Source: CAZBUB01 sp046546355 (lineage in GTDB: Bacteria > Desulfobacterota > Desulfovibrionia > Desulfovibrionales > Desulfothermaceae). Taken from it: DNA of 51,353 bases. The notes below the pieces were generated by a model, which saw only the letters and a program-made list of their open reading frames with translations, was not told where the DNA came from and ran no database searches. This document shows, one piece after another, positions 34,944 through 43,191 of this stretch. The DNA lies in contig JBKGXZ010000006.1 in assembly GCA_046546355.1 (NCBI GenBank), positions 1 to 51,353 of the forward strand, read 5' to 3'. A program made the position numbers and the translations under genes. The stretch's first letter is position 1, and each line of letters opens with the position of its first letter.

Positions 34944-35630
34944 ATGGATATCCAGCTTTGGGGAGTTGCAGATTTGCGGCGGACGGTAGATAATCCCTCT
35001 GGGCCGGTTTATAAGCAGCTGCCCTATGCCCTGAGCTGGGCTGTGCCCATGTCCGCGCAGATCATGCGCAGGGTGGGTCAAAAAGGACCTGATCAGGACT
35101 ATGCCCAGGAGTATTCCAGGGTCAATTCGCTGATCAGCAAGCAGGCCCTGGAGCTGCAGGACCTGCTCCAGGAACATGGATATCAGGCCTGGGCTCTGGA
35201 TGTCTCCAGGCGCACAGACCCCAAGGGCATCAAGGGGGACTTCCCGCACAAGACAGCCGCCACCAGGGCCGGGCTGGGTTGGGTAGGCCGCAACTGCCAG
35301 CTGGTGACTCGCAAGTATGGACCCTGGGTGCGCTTGGGCACAGTGTTCACGGACCTGGTTCTGGACTGCGGTCCTGCCTTGAATAGGCACTTCTGCGGCA
35401 CGTGCATGCGCTGTGTGCAGGCCTGCCCTGCAGGGGCGCTGAGCGGCAAGGCCTGGAAGCCCGGCCTGCCTAGGGAGGCGCTCCTGGATGCCGCAGAATG
35501 CGACAGGTGGAAGAAGGAGCATTACCACCACCTGCACCAGGGGCATAACTGCGCCATATGCTCCGGGGTCTGCCCCTATGGCCTGAAAAGGGGCAAGATT
35601 GTAGGCCAGAATGCAGCCGGCAAAGAATAG
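34944..35630 (+). CDS. Short QueG-like 4Fe-4S protein
   Basis: At least 228 residues with the epoxyqueuosine-reductase-like core: AATRAGLGWVGRN (near 105) and two cluster motifs, C151-GT-C154-MR-C157-VQA-C161-P and C203-AI-C206-SGV-C210-P. QueG proper is 350-380 residues with a HEAT-like tail, which is absent here. The ATG has no ribosome site, while the frame stays open upstream and reads a family-like NWLKPWFQD just before it; a CTG at 34890, nine bases after AGGGGG, could be the true start. It may be an electron-transfer or reductase relative rather than the tRNA enzyme. Confidence 0.75.
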   Translation: MDIQLWGVADLRRTVDNPSGPVYKQLPYALSWAVPMSAQIMRRVGQKGPDQDYAQEYSRVNSLISKQALELQDLLQEHGYQAWALDVSRRTDPKGIKGDFPHKTAATRAGLGWVGRNCQLVTRKYGPWVRLGTVFTDLVLDCGPALNRHFCGTCMRCVQACPAGALSGKAWKPGLPREALLDAAECDRWKKEHYHHLHQGHNCAICSGVCPYGLKRGKIVGQNAAGKE

Positions 35631-35661
35631 AGGCTGTTAATCAAACATCACGGGTTGAGCT

Positions 35662-37905
35662 ATGCCAGCTAGCCAAAAAGATCAAGAGCTTACTGGATAT
35701 TTGCAGCTGCAGGGCGATCCTAATTACCCTGTCTTCGCCGGCCAGGTCTTTGCCCTGCTGTATCCGGAGTCTGGGGCTCACGATCCGGAGGCAGGCAGGG
35801 AGCAAACTTCAAGCCCGGATGAAAATAACTCCCTGGTGCAGACGGTCTCCTCCAGTTGTGTCTATCAGGCCCAGAGCGGAAAGCTGATAGCCAGGGGCTA
35901 CGGTCTGGTGAAGATCAAGGAAGGCAGGGTGCATGTGGTCCCCTTGTTGCGTGTCAGCAAGGACAAGCTGCATCTGTTGGCCACCATATATGCCAGGGAT
36001 TTCTTCGGTCAGGAGATAACTGAACAACGCATAGCCCAGGCAGTAACGAATCTGGGCTTGGAGGTGGAGCTGCAAGAGGCCCAGGTGCAGCAGGCCTTGA
36101 GGCAGGCAGCAAAGCAGAATGCTCCCCAGAGCAAAGTAGTAGTGGCCAGAGGTGGGCAGCTGCCCCAAGAGGCCAAGGATGCCAGTCTCGAACTGGCAGG
36201 TGATCCTGCCTTGCCAGTGTTCCCTGGCTTCGCCCTGGGCAGGTTGCTCCGGGAGCAGGAATGCGTGCCGGGCAAATGCATAGATGGTACTTCCTGGGAA
36301 CCAGAGGAAAAGGAACCTTCCCGCAGGATCACGCCTGGCCCAAAGTGCGGCTGGGAGCTGGGCCAGGACCAGGAAACCATGTACGCTACCAGGTATGGCC
36401 TGCTCAGTGAGCACCTGGGCCAGCCCTTTGTCTCTCCCCTGATCAAGATCTCCAAGGATAAGCTCCGGGTTTGGGCCACATTATACGCCAGGGATTTTTA
36501 CCACAAGAAGATCTCAGCGCAGGGGATCAAGGAGCTCCTCCTGTCAGCGGGCCTTCAGGCGGAGATAGATGAGCAGGCTGTAGCTGCAGCCTTGAAGCAG
36601 GCCAAAAAGGACAAGGCAGCCCAGGAGAATGTGCTGGTGGCCCAGGGTAAGCCTCCGGTTTCCGGCAGGGACAGCAGGCTGGTTTTTGCCTGGGAGCAGG
36701 AGCAAGAGCGGGTTGATGACCAGGATAGCCTGGATCCCAGGCAGAGAAGTTTGTTCAGATCAGTGGACCAGGAGCAGCTCATTGGCTGGCTTCAGCCGCC
36801 TGGTGTGGGCTGGCCCGGAAAGGATGTCTTTGGCAGGGAGGTTCCGTCTAGCCCTGGATCCCAGGTTGCAGTCATAGTGGGGGATAATGTTTCTGCCTAC
36901 AAAAATGGAGAGCTTCTGGGCGGTGAGGAAAAGCCAGGAGATTCTGCACAGCCGGATGCAGACCCAGGGGCCTGCGCTAGGGGCTCCAAGGGTCAGCAAG
37001 TGGCAGAGCCTGGGGCCGAATTCTGGTCCTTGGCAGCAGGCATAGTGGACTGGGATGGGCAAACCGTCTCTGTGCAGGAGGCAATCAATGTCCAGGGGGA
37101 TGTGGACTACTCCACAGGGAATATAGACCTCCAGACGGGCTCAGTGCAGATCCAGGGCAACATCAGGGCAGGCTTCAAGGTCAAGACTCCGGACAGCGTT
37201 TATGTGCAACAGAGTGTGGAAGGGGCCTTGGTCAAGGCGGGCAAGGACTGCATTGTCAATGCCGGGCTTTCCATGCATGAACATGGCAATGTGATTGTGG
37301 GCGGCTCTCTTCAGGCCCATTTTATGGAGAACGCCACTGTCAAGGCCAGGGGAGACATAATAGTTAGCCAGGACATTGTCAATTCTTTGGTTCACACCTT
37401 GGGTCAGGTGCAGGCCACTAAAGGCCGGGGCACTATCCAGGGGGGATTGATTCGGGCAGCCCAAGGTGTGCAGTGCAAGGTCCTGGGCTCGGAGCACGGC
37501 GTGTCCACCAGGGTGGTGCTGAGTTTTCCGGCGGAAGGGGATCCTGCCCTGGTGCAAAGAAGGGATAGGCTGAAGCAGAAGCTGGAGCAGATCCAGGAGG
37601 AGCTGGGGGAGGGCAACTATCAGGCTCTGCTGGAGAGAACCCCCAAGGAGAAGCACCCGCAGCTGATAGAGAAGCTGAAGGCTAAGACCAGCATCAATTC
37701 TGAGCTCAAGGAGATTAAATCCAGGATTAAGGAATCCAGGGATGCGCTGGTACAGCAGGCCCTGGAGTCCAAAGTGGTGGTCAAGGAAGTAGTGTATCCT
37801 GGAGTGGAGATCACCATTGGCCAGGAGACCCTGGAAGTTAAGGAAACCCTGCGCAGCCCCACCTTCTATTTGGATCAGGAAACCATGGGCATTAAGATTG
37901 CCTGA
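35662..37905 (+). CDS. FapA/DUF342-family protein with large internal duplication
   Basis: 747-residue polymer-forming DUF342 (FapA) protein, a family linked to flagellar or cell-surface assembly. The C-terminal half (about 340-740) is the canonical FapA: GVGWPGKDVFGREVP, the right-handed beta helix with INVQGDVDYSTGNI and GNIRAGFKV, and a charged coiled coil near 630-690. The N-terminal 340 residues are two copies of a ~161-residue unit (about 15-175 and 176-338), each with a GDP-x-xPVFxG start and SKDKL...ATxYARDF core. The ATG has a weak ribosome site. It follows the QueG-like gene. Confidence 0.85.
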   Translation: MPASQKDQELTGYLQLQGDPNYPVFAGQVFALLYPESGAHDPEAGREQTSSPDENNSLVQTVSSSCVYQAQSGKLIARGYGLVKIKEGRVHVVPLLRVSKDKLHLLATIYARDFFGQEITEQRIAQAVTNLGLEVELQEAQVQQALRQAAKQNAPQSKVVVARGGQLPQEAKDASLELAGDPALPVFPGFALGRLLREQECVPGKCIDGTSWEPEEKEPSRRITPGPKCGWELGQDQETMYATRYGLLSEHLGQPFVSPLIKISKDKLRVWATLYARDFYHKKISAQGIKELLLSAGLQAEIDEQAVAAALKQAKKDKAAQENVLVAQGKPPVSGRDSRLVFAWEQEQERVDDQDSLDPRQRSLFRSVDQEQLIGWLQPPGVGWPGKDVFGREVPSSPGSQVAVIVGDNVSAYKNGELLGGEEKPGDSAQPDADPGACARGSKGQQVAEPGAEFWSLAAGIVDWDGQTVSVQEAINVQGDVDYSTGNIDLQTGSVQIQGNIRAGFKVKTPDSVYVQQSVEGALVKAGKDCIVNAGLSMHEHGNVIVGGSLQAHFMENATVKARGDIIVSQDIVNSLVHTLGQVQATKGRGTIQGGLIRAAQGVQCKVLGSEHGVSTRVVLSFPAEGDPALVQRRDRLKQKLEQIQEELGEGNYQALLERTPKEKHPQLIEKLKAKTSINSELKEIKSRIKESRDALVQQALESKVVVKEVVYPGVEITIGQETLEVKETLRSPTFYLDQETMGIKIA

Positions 37906-37925
37906 GCCCCCTGGCTGAATCCCTC

Positions 37926-37955
37926 GCCCTGCCTGGGCAAGACCTCGGGCAGGGC
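37926..37955. terminator. GC-rich hairpin between convergent genes
   Basis: GCCCTGCC at 37926-37933 pairs with GGCAGGGC at 37948-37955, with partial extension by GGG/CCC. No T-run. It lies in the 64-base gap between the convergent FapA and RACE genes and probably acts as a terminator or roadblock in both directions. Confidence 0.4.
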
Positions 37956-37969
37956 AGGGCGGGGGAGTA

Positions 37970-40072
37970 TTAGTTGATAGAAGACTTCTCTAGCTTCTGC
38001 TTCAGACTGGGGAATTCTTGCATCTCGGTATGGGGCAGGAACAGGGCGGAAGTGAATTCGTCCATAAATGCGTTGTTATCGCTGAAGTCCACATAGGTCA
38101 TATTGCTGGAAATCTGCTCAGCTTCGGTCCTGGATTCCTGGCTCAAAAGGCACATATAGGCCCCGGCCAGGGAGGTGTTGCCCAGGTACTGGAACGTGTC
38201 CCTGTCCAGATCCGGCAGGAGGCCAATGTTCACTGCCTTGTCCACATCCAGATACTCTCCGAAGCCGCCTGCGATCAAGATCCGGTCCAGATCAGTGAAG
38301 CTAAGCCCCACATAGCCCAGCAGGGTTCTGAATCCTGCATACACAGCTCCCTTGCTGCGCAAGAGATTCTGGATGTCGGATTCTGTAAAAACGATATCCT
38401 CGTCCATGCTGGTATTTTGGGCCCATTCCAGGATATAGGCCCTTTCCCCGGTCTGTCGGGTCAGTCTGGGATGCTCTGCAGGCAACTGTATTCGGCCGCT
38501 TTGGTCTATAACCCCGGCGAGCAGCATCTCGCTCAGGGTGTCTATCATGCCTGTGCCGCAGATGCCCCTGGCAGGCAGCTGGGCAATAGTACGTATGCTG
38601 GCTTCCTGGCTTTGCGGGTCAATGTCCACTGCTTCGATGGCCCCTTCCTCAGCGCGCATGCCCCAGCGTATTCCGCCGCCTTCAAAAGCAGGCCCTGCTG
38701 AGCAGGCAGCAGTCAGCAGCCAGTCCTGGTTGCCCAGCACAATCTCGCCATTGGTGCCCACGTCCACGAACAGGGTGATAGGCTCCTGCTTGTGCAGGCC
38801 GGAGTAGAGTATCCCGGAGACAATATCCCCGCCCACATAGCTGGCAGGTCCGGGCAGGATGAATACCGGGGCCGAAGGGTCTGTCTTGATCCCGATCTCC
38901 CGGGCCTTGAATATGGGAAAATCAGTGGCAGTGGGTATATAAGGGGTCCGTCTCAGATACCTGGGCTCCAGCTGCAGCAGCAGGTGGCTCATGGTGGTGT
39001 TTCCGGAAACCACCACATTGCCGATGTTCTGCCTCTCCTGGCCGGAGCTGTCCAGGACTTCGTTGATCAGGCCGTTGATGGTGGAGAGCACCATATTGCC
39101 CAGTTTCCGGACCCCGCTCTTTTCCGCGCAGACTATACGGTTGATGATATCGTCCCCGCATGCGGCCTGCTTATTGTGTCCGCCGGCCCCAGCCAGGACA
39201 TGGCCGCTTTGCATGTCCACCAGATAGACCATGACTGTGGTGGTGCCCACATCCACTGCCAGGCCCAGATTGGGGTGCTCCTCCTGGCCGGACTGCACCT
39301 GCAGGACCTCAAAGGAGCACTTCTTCCTGATCACTGAGGCGCTCACAGACCAGTTTTCCTCTCTTAGGGCATTGGCCAGCTGGCGCATCACCTCCAGGCT
39401 GATGTTCATGCGCTCTGGATCCACGCTTTGCTTCTTCAGGCCCCGCTTGAGCCGATCCAGGTCGCTGAGGTTGTCCTCTGCAGTAGGTGGAGAGAGCTCC
39501 AGGAAGAACTCCTCCCGCATGGGGGAGAGCTGCTGCACGCAGCCCAGGAGCTTGGCGGTGGCCTGCTCGCCTATTCCGGCGCAGCGCAGTCGCCTCTCCA
39601 GGGTTTCCTCAGGGATTCTGACTTCCAGGTCTTCCTGCACTGTGCTCTGGCAGGCCAGGACATAGCCCTTGGCCTTTTCCGAGTCTGTAAGCAAGGGGGT
39701 GTCCGCGGTCTGGACCCGGCCCTGGCTGATCACCAGCTTGCATTTGCCGCAGGTCCCGGCTCCGTTGCAGGATGCATTCAGTTTCAACCCGGCATCCAGG
39801 GCTGCCTGGAGCAGGGTGCTGCCAGTGGGGACCTCTATCTGGATGTTGTCCGGGTAGAAGCTCACCTGGTGTTGGACTGCTTCTGTCTGCTGCCGGCTTC
39901 TACGTTCCTCGTTCTGCCTTTCCTGGTGTATAAACCAGATGGGGCAGGAAGACCTGAACTTGCAGTAGATATTGGGGTCCATGCAGCGCAGGCAGTCCTG
40001 GCACAGAAAAACCTCGTGCTTATGGCATTTGTAGGGAGTCTCTACCTGGGGATGGTTTACGCACTTGCCCAT
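37970..40072 (-). CDS. RACE-type activator of corrinoid enzymes (DUF4445) with N-terminal zinc-finger-like module
   Basis: 700 residues. A B-box-like Cys/His cluster (C4, H7, C16, H19, C24, C27, C30, C37, C43) precedes a 2Fe-2S ferredoxin domain with CNGAGTCGKC (C102, C108, C111, distal C141), a linker, and a DUF4445 ASKHA-type ATPase (about 260-690; VDVGTTTVMVYL, FVDVGTNGEIVL). RACE proteins use ATP to restore reduced Co(I) in corrinoid methyltransferases. The N-terminal module is an addition I do not know from the typical family. It is downstream of a sigma-54 activator in one unit. No corrinoid protein or methyltransferase gene is nearby, so its partner is elsewhere. Confidence 0.85.
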   Translation of the reverse strand: MGKCVNHPQVETPYKCHKHEVFLCQDCLRCMDPNIYCKFRSSCPIWFIHQERQNEERRSRQQTEAVQHQVSFYPDNIQIEVPTGSTLLQAALDAGLKLNASCNGAGTCGKCKLVISQGRVQTADTPLLTDSEKAKGYVLACQSTVQEDLEVRIPEETLERRLRCAGIGEQATAKLLGCVQQLSPMREEFFLELSPPTAEDNLSDLDRLKRGLKKQSVDPERMNISLEVMRQLANALREENWSVSASVIRKKCSFEVLQVQSGQEEHPNLGLAVDVGTTTVMVYLVDMQSGHVLAGAGGHNKQAACGDDIINRIVCAEKSGVRKLGNMVLSTINGLINEVLDSSGQERQNIGNVVVSGNTTMSHLLLQLEPRYLRRTPYIPTATDFPIFKAREIGIKTDPSAPVFILPGPASYVGGDIVSGILYSGLHKQEPITLFVDVGTNGEIVLGNQDWLLTAACSAGPAFEGGGIRWGMRAEEGAIEAVDIDPQSQEASIRTIAQLPARGICGTGMIDTLSEMLLAGVIDQSGRIQLPAEHPRLTRQTGERAYILEWAQNTSMDEDIVFTESDIQNLLRSKGAVYAGFRTLLGYVGLSFTDLDRILIAGGFGEYLDVDKAVNIGLLPDLDRDTFQYLGNTSLAGAYMCLLSQESRTEAEQISSNMTYVDFSDNNAFMDEFTSALFLPHTEMQEFPSLKQKLEKSSIN

Positions 40073-40144
40073 ATACAGGACCTCCTTGGAGAATGGGTTT
40101 GGTTCTGTTTTCAGGGCAAGAAATGCATAAGGTGTGCCAGAAGG

Positions 40145-41566
40145 CTATCCTGGTTCCGAGCCTGGATCCTGGAGGGGAATGTTCCATTTTTTCATGTACT
40201 TCCAGATGGCTGTTCTGCTTATCCCCAGGTGCCTGGCTGCTTCTGCCTTGTTCCAGCCGCAGTCCTGCAGTAGACGCCACAGCTCTGCCTTATCCAGGCT
40301 GCCTGCCTTTATGGGGTGCCGGGGCTGGATCTGGTCCGGGTGTCTGGCAGGGGCCTGTAACGCGGATTTTCCGGACCTAATCTCTCTGGGCAGGTCCTCA
40401 GGCCTGAGCAGCTCCTGCTCGCAGAGCACAAAGGCGTGCTGGATAGCGTTTTCCAGCTCCCGCACATTGCCTGGCCAGTCGTAGTCCATGAGCAGCCGCA
40501 ATCCCTTATGCTGTATCCCCTTAACACTCTTATTGGTGAGCTGGTTTTGCTGCTGGATGAAATGGCTGATCAGAAGGGGGATGTCCTCCTTCCTTTGCCT
40601 TAGAGGCGGAACCAGGATTGGGAATACATTCAGTCTGTAGTACAGGTCTTGGCGGAAAGAGCCCTGGGAGACCAGCTCACCAAGGTCCCGGTTGGAGGCG
40701 CTTATGACCCGGATATCCACCCTGCGGGGTCTGGATTCTCCCACCCGTTCGATCTCCCGCTCCTGCAGCACCCGCAGGAGCTTGACCTGGATGGGCGGGC
40801 TCAGATCCCCTATCTCGTCCAGGAAGACGCTCCCCCCGTGGGCTTCCTCGAACCTGCCCCGCCTGTCTTTGTGTGCCCCGGTAAAGGAACCTTTGGCATG
40901 GCCGAAGAGCTCGCTTTCCAGGAGGGTTTCGGACAGGGCTGAGCAGTTCACAGTAACAAAGGGCTGGCTGCCCAGTTCACTGTTGTAGTGGATAGCGCTG
41001 GCGATCAGCTCCTTGCCGGTGCCTGACTCGCCCTGGATGAGCACGCTGGCCCTGCTGCCCGCGGCAGCCTTTACCCGGCGGAAGACTTCCTGCATGGCCC
41101 TGCTTTGGCCTATAAGGTTGTGCAGGCTGTAGTGCCGGGTCAAAAGCAGGTTGGCTTCTTCTGCCTTCTGTCTAGCCTTTTCCAGCTCGCTTACATCCGT
41201 GATGGTCTCCACTATGCCGATGATCTGTTCCTGTTCGTCCTTGACTACCCGGGCCTGCTTGATTACCGGCACATCCCTGCCCTCCTTGTGGCGCAGCACG
41301 CATTCCTTGGGCTCGCTGCTGCCGTGCTCCAAGATGCCGCAGCTGTTGATACTTTCCGGGCAGTGCTTGCCGAAACACTTGCTGAAGCCCAGCAGGGCGC
41401 AGGTCTGGCCCAGGGCCTGGGAGGCAGTATAGCCGCTGATCTTCTCCATGGCTTGATTCCAGGAGGTTATCCTGCCCTGCATGTCCATGGTGAACACCCC
41501 TTCTGCCATGGAATCCATGATCTGGTTCAAAAAGCGCACGTTCCAGACCGCATGTGTATTGGACAT
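40145..41566 (-). CDS. Sigma-54-dependent transcriptional activator with Cys-rich PAS domain
   Basis: 473 residues. An N-terminal PAS domain (about 10-125) carries C64, C69, C76 and C89 in a CX4CX6CX12C pattern. An AAA+ domain follows (about 145-380), with Walker A GESGTGKE (179-186), GSFTGA (226-231, one residue from canonical GAFTGA) and Walker B VFLDEIGD. A Fis-type HTH (about 430-470) ends the protein. The Cys pattern could bind a metal or Fe-S cluster and sense redox or a ligand. The start is ATG 41566 with GAGGAGG upstream, so the longer frame is not needed. It is first in a two-gene unit with the RACE gene. Confidence 0.88.
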   Translation of the reverse strand: MSNTHAVWNVRFLNQIMDSMAEGVFTMDMQGRITSWNQAMEKISGYTASQALGQTCALLGFSKCFGKHCPESINSCGILEHGSSEPKECVLRHKEGRDVPVIKQARVVKDEQEQIIGIVETITDVSELEKARQKAEEANLLLTRHYSLHNLIGQSRAMQEVFRRVKAAAGSRASVLIQGESGTGKELIASAIHYNSELGSQPFVTVNCSALSETLLESELFGHAKGSFTGAHKDRRGRFEEAHGGSVFLDEIGDLSPPIQVKLLRVLQEREIERVGESRPRRVDIRVISASNRDLGELVSQGSFRQDLYYRLNVFPILVPPLRQRKEDIPLLISHFIQQQNQLTNKSVKGIQHKGLRLLMDYDWPGNVRELENAIQHAFVLCEQELLRPEDLPREIRSGKSALQAPARHPDQIQPRHPIKAGSLDKAELWRLLQDCGWNKAEAARHLGISRTAIWKYMKKWNIPLQDPGSEPG

Positions 41567-41590
41567 AGGTCCTCCTCTGGATACTCTTAT

Positions 41591-41620
41591 TAACGTTACT
41601 ATAACGTTAGAGTAACGTTT
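41591..41620 (-). promoter_or_regulatory. Triple phased TAACGTTA operator
   Basis: Three 8-bp palindromes (TAACGTTA at 41591-41598 and 41602-41609, TAACGTTT at 41613-41620) have centres 11 bp apart, so they lie on the same face of the helix. They sit 25-55 bp upstream of the sigma-54 activator gene, overlapping its likely promoter. The pattern suggests cooperative binding by a dimeric regulator, possibly autoregulation by the encoded activator or repression by another protein. Confidence 0.7.
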
Positions 41621-41797
41621 TGGGGACATTAAACTTTAGGTTTGGGTTTGGCAAGGGCGGGCTTGGATTAGCTTGGCACCTGGATTGCTAAAGAGTGCGT
41701 AGGCAGCATTGCAAGCTGTCTACTCACATACGGCAGTAGCTGCCAAGCCTGGAAAGGCTGATGGCTCCATTAGGACTGAATCAGAGGAAGGATTGAA

Positions 41798-42136
41798 ATG
41801 TCTGGCCTGCGGCCACAAGAAGATCCCAGCTGGCAGGGAATACCAAAAAAGGGTTGGACTCTTTTGGAGTTCAGGGCTCAGTGGTGCGATCCCTGCAGGA
41901 AGCAATCCCAGATACTACAGGAGCTGGCCAAGGAATTTGAACTGGTGCAGTTTTGCAGGGCTGACATTGAGGCCTATTCCGAGCTGGCTATAGAGATGGG
42001 TGTCCAGAGCGTGCCCACCTTGGTGCTGTGCAAACAGGGCAGGGAGGTGCAGCGTTTTATTGGCCTGCAGGACAAGGAGACCTTGCGCAAGTCCCTAAAG
42101 AATCAGCTGGGAAGCTCTGAATCAGGCTCTGCCTGA
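41798..42136 (+). CDS. Thioredoxin-like protein with CDPC active site
   Basis: 112-residue cytosolic thioredoxin-fold protein. The active site is W-C30-D-P-C33, with Asp in place of the usual Gly. The conserved cis-Pro lies in SVPTLVL near 71-77, and no signal peptide is seen. It may reduce a specific disulfide or maintain low-potential clusters. It stands alone between the divergent sigma-54 activator and tRNA-Arg. Strong AGGAAGGA ribosome site before ATG. Confidence 0.87.
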   Translation: MSGLRPQEDPSWQGIPKKGWTLLEFRAQWCDPCRKQSQILQELAKEFELVQFCRADIEAYSELAIEMGVQSVPTLVLCKQGREVQRFIGLQDKETLRKSLKNQLGSSESGSA

Positions 42137-42201
42137 TGCGGGCTTGATAAGCAGCCAAAATCGGTATACATTGAACTATTAAGATGAGTTCTCCTAATAA
42201 C

Positions 42202-42278
42202 CCGCCCTTAGCTCAGCTGGATAGAGCGCTGGACTTCGGATCCAGAAGCCGGAGGTTCGAATCCTCCAGGGCGGGCCA
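42202..42278 (+). tRNA. tRNA-Arg (anticodon TCG)
   Basis: 77-nt cloverleaf. The acceptor stem CCGCCCT pairs with AGGGCGG near the 3' end, followed by a G discriminator and a genomically encoded CCA. The D arm is GCTC-AGCTGGATA-GAGC. The anticodon stem CTGGA/TCCAG encloses a CTTCGGA loop with anticodon TCG (42236-42238). The T arm is GGAGG-TTCGAAT-CCTCC. A C1:G72 pair instead of the common G1:C72 is slightly unusual. Confidence 0.93.
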
Positions 42279-42354
42279 AGTAAACTGGCAGCTGCAGCTG
42301 GGCAAACTTTTCCCGGCCCCGGGCTCCTTGGAGGAGACTGCCCTTCTTGCCTGC

Positions 42355-43167
42355 CTAGGCCTTGCTTCCCAGTTCCTTGCTCAGGGCTGTGTGGATATGC
42401 CTGAAGGTCTTAGGATCCTCCACCCGCAAGCCTGGCTCAGGGACTAAGGAGTTGAGCATCCTTTGCATCTTCAAAAAATCCATTCCTTTGCTGATGCAAA
42501 GCGCTCCGCAGAGGATGATTTCCCGTTGCTTCAGCTCCCTTTCCTTCTCCTGGCGCATTTTTTCCGCTGCAGGCAAAAGCAGGAAGTTGGCCAGAACTAT
42601 CCCATACAGGGTGGAGATCAAGGTCACGGGCACATTTTCCAGGATCAGGCTGGTCTCCTCGATGCCCATCAGGAGCCCTACCAGCCCGATTACGCTGCCT
42701 GCCACGCCGAAAGAAGGAGCATACGCAGACATGTTCCTGAAGACCTTTTCCAGCTCCTGCCTGGATCTGGCGTGCACTGTGGCCTCCGTGCTCAGGATCT
42801 CCCGGATTTCCTTTGTCTTATAGCCATCTTTGATCAGGTCCAGGGCCTGGGAGATGATAGGGTGCTTTTGTGCTGTGCTCTGTGCATGCCGGGCTCCGTA
42901 ACTGCGGTACAGCTGCCCCAGGTACAGCAGGCTGTGGATCAGTTCCTTTTCCCTGCCCTGCTGCTCCTGATAGGCTTGGGAAGCAAAGCCCAAAGCCCTG
43001 CGCAGTCTTAGCGGCCCTGAGCTCAAGAGCCCTGCACCCAGGGTGCCGGAGCTGACCACGATAAAGGCGGTTGCATTGAAATAGATGGAGGCCTGGCCGG
43101 TCAGGAAAAAGGCCGATACGAACAACAAAAAGCACAACATTCCGGCTGCCAAGGACTTATTGAACAT
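42355..43167 (-). CDS. MotA/TolQ/ExbB-like ion-channel stator protein
   Basis: 270-residue inner-membrane protein of the MotA family with four TM helices (about 8-25, 28-48, 155-175 and 180-200). The conserved APSFGVAGSVIGLVGLL and LISTLYGIVLANFLLLP stretches match MotA. It pairs with the MotB-like gene encoded 24 bases upstream on the same strand, the reverse of the usual motA-motB order. It should form the channel part of a proton- or sodium-driven stator; no flagellar genes are adjacent. Confidence 0.82.
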   Translation of the reverse strand: MFNKSLAAGMLCFLLFVSAFFLTGQASIYFNATAFIVVSSGTLGAGLLSSGPLRLRRALGFASQAYQEQQGREKELIHSLLYLGQLYRSYGARHAQSTAQKHPIISQALDLIKDGYKTKEIREILSTEATVHARSRQELEKVFRNMSAYAPSFGVAGSVIGLVGLLMGIEETSLILENVPVTLISTLYGIVLANFLLLPAAEKMRQEKERELKQREIILCGALCISKGMDFLKMQRMLNSLVPEPGLRVEDPKTFRHIHTALSKELGSKA

Positions 43168-43191
43168 AATTCCATTACCTGCCTGGGTTAA

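Noticed and set aside
34794..35546. N-terminal 250 residues of the long minus-strand frame containing the HD-GYP protein
   Set aside because: Antisense to the QueG-like gene and composition unlike the HD-GYP family; the family N-terminus begins near 34748-34793.
38018..38701. 227-residue plus-strand frame and several other long antisense frames over the RACE and sigma-54 genes
   Set aside because: Shadows of strongly supported minus-strand genes with intact motifs.
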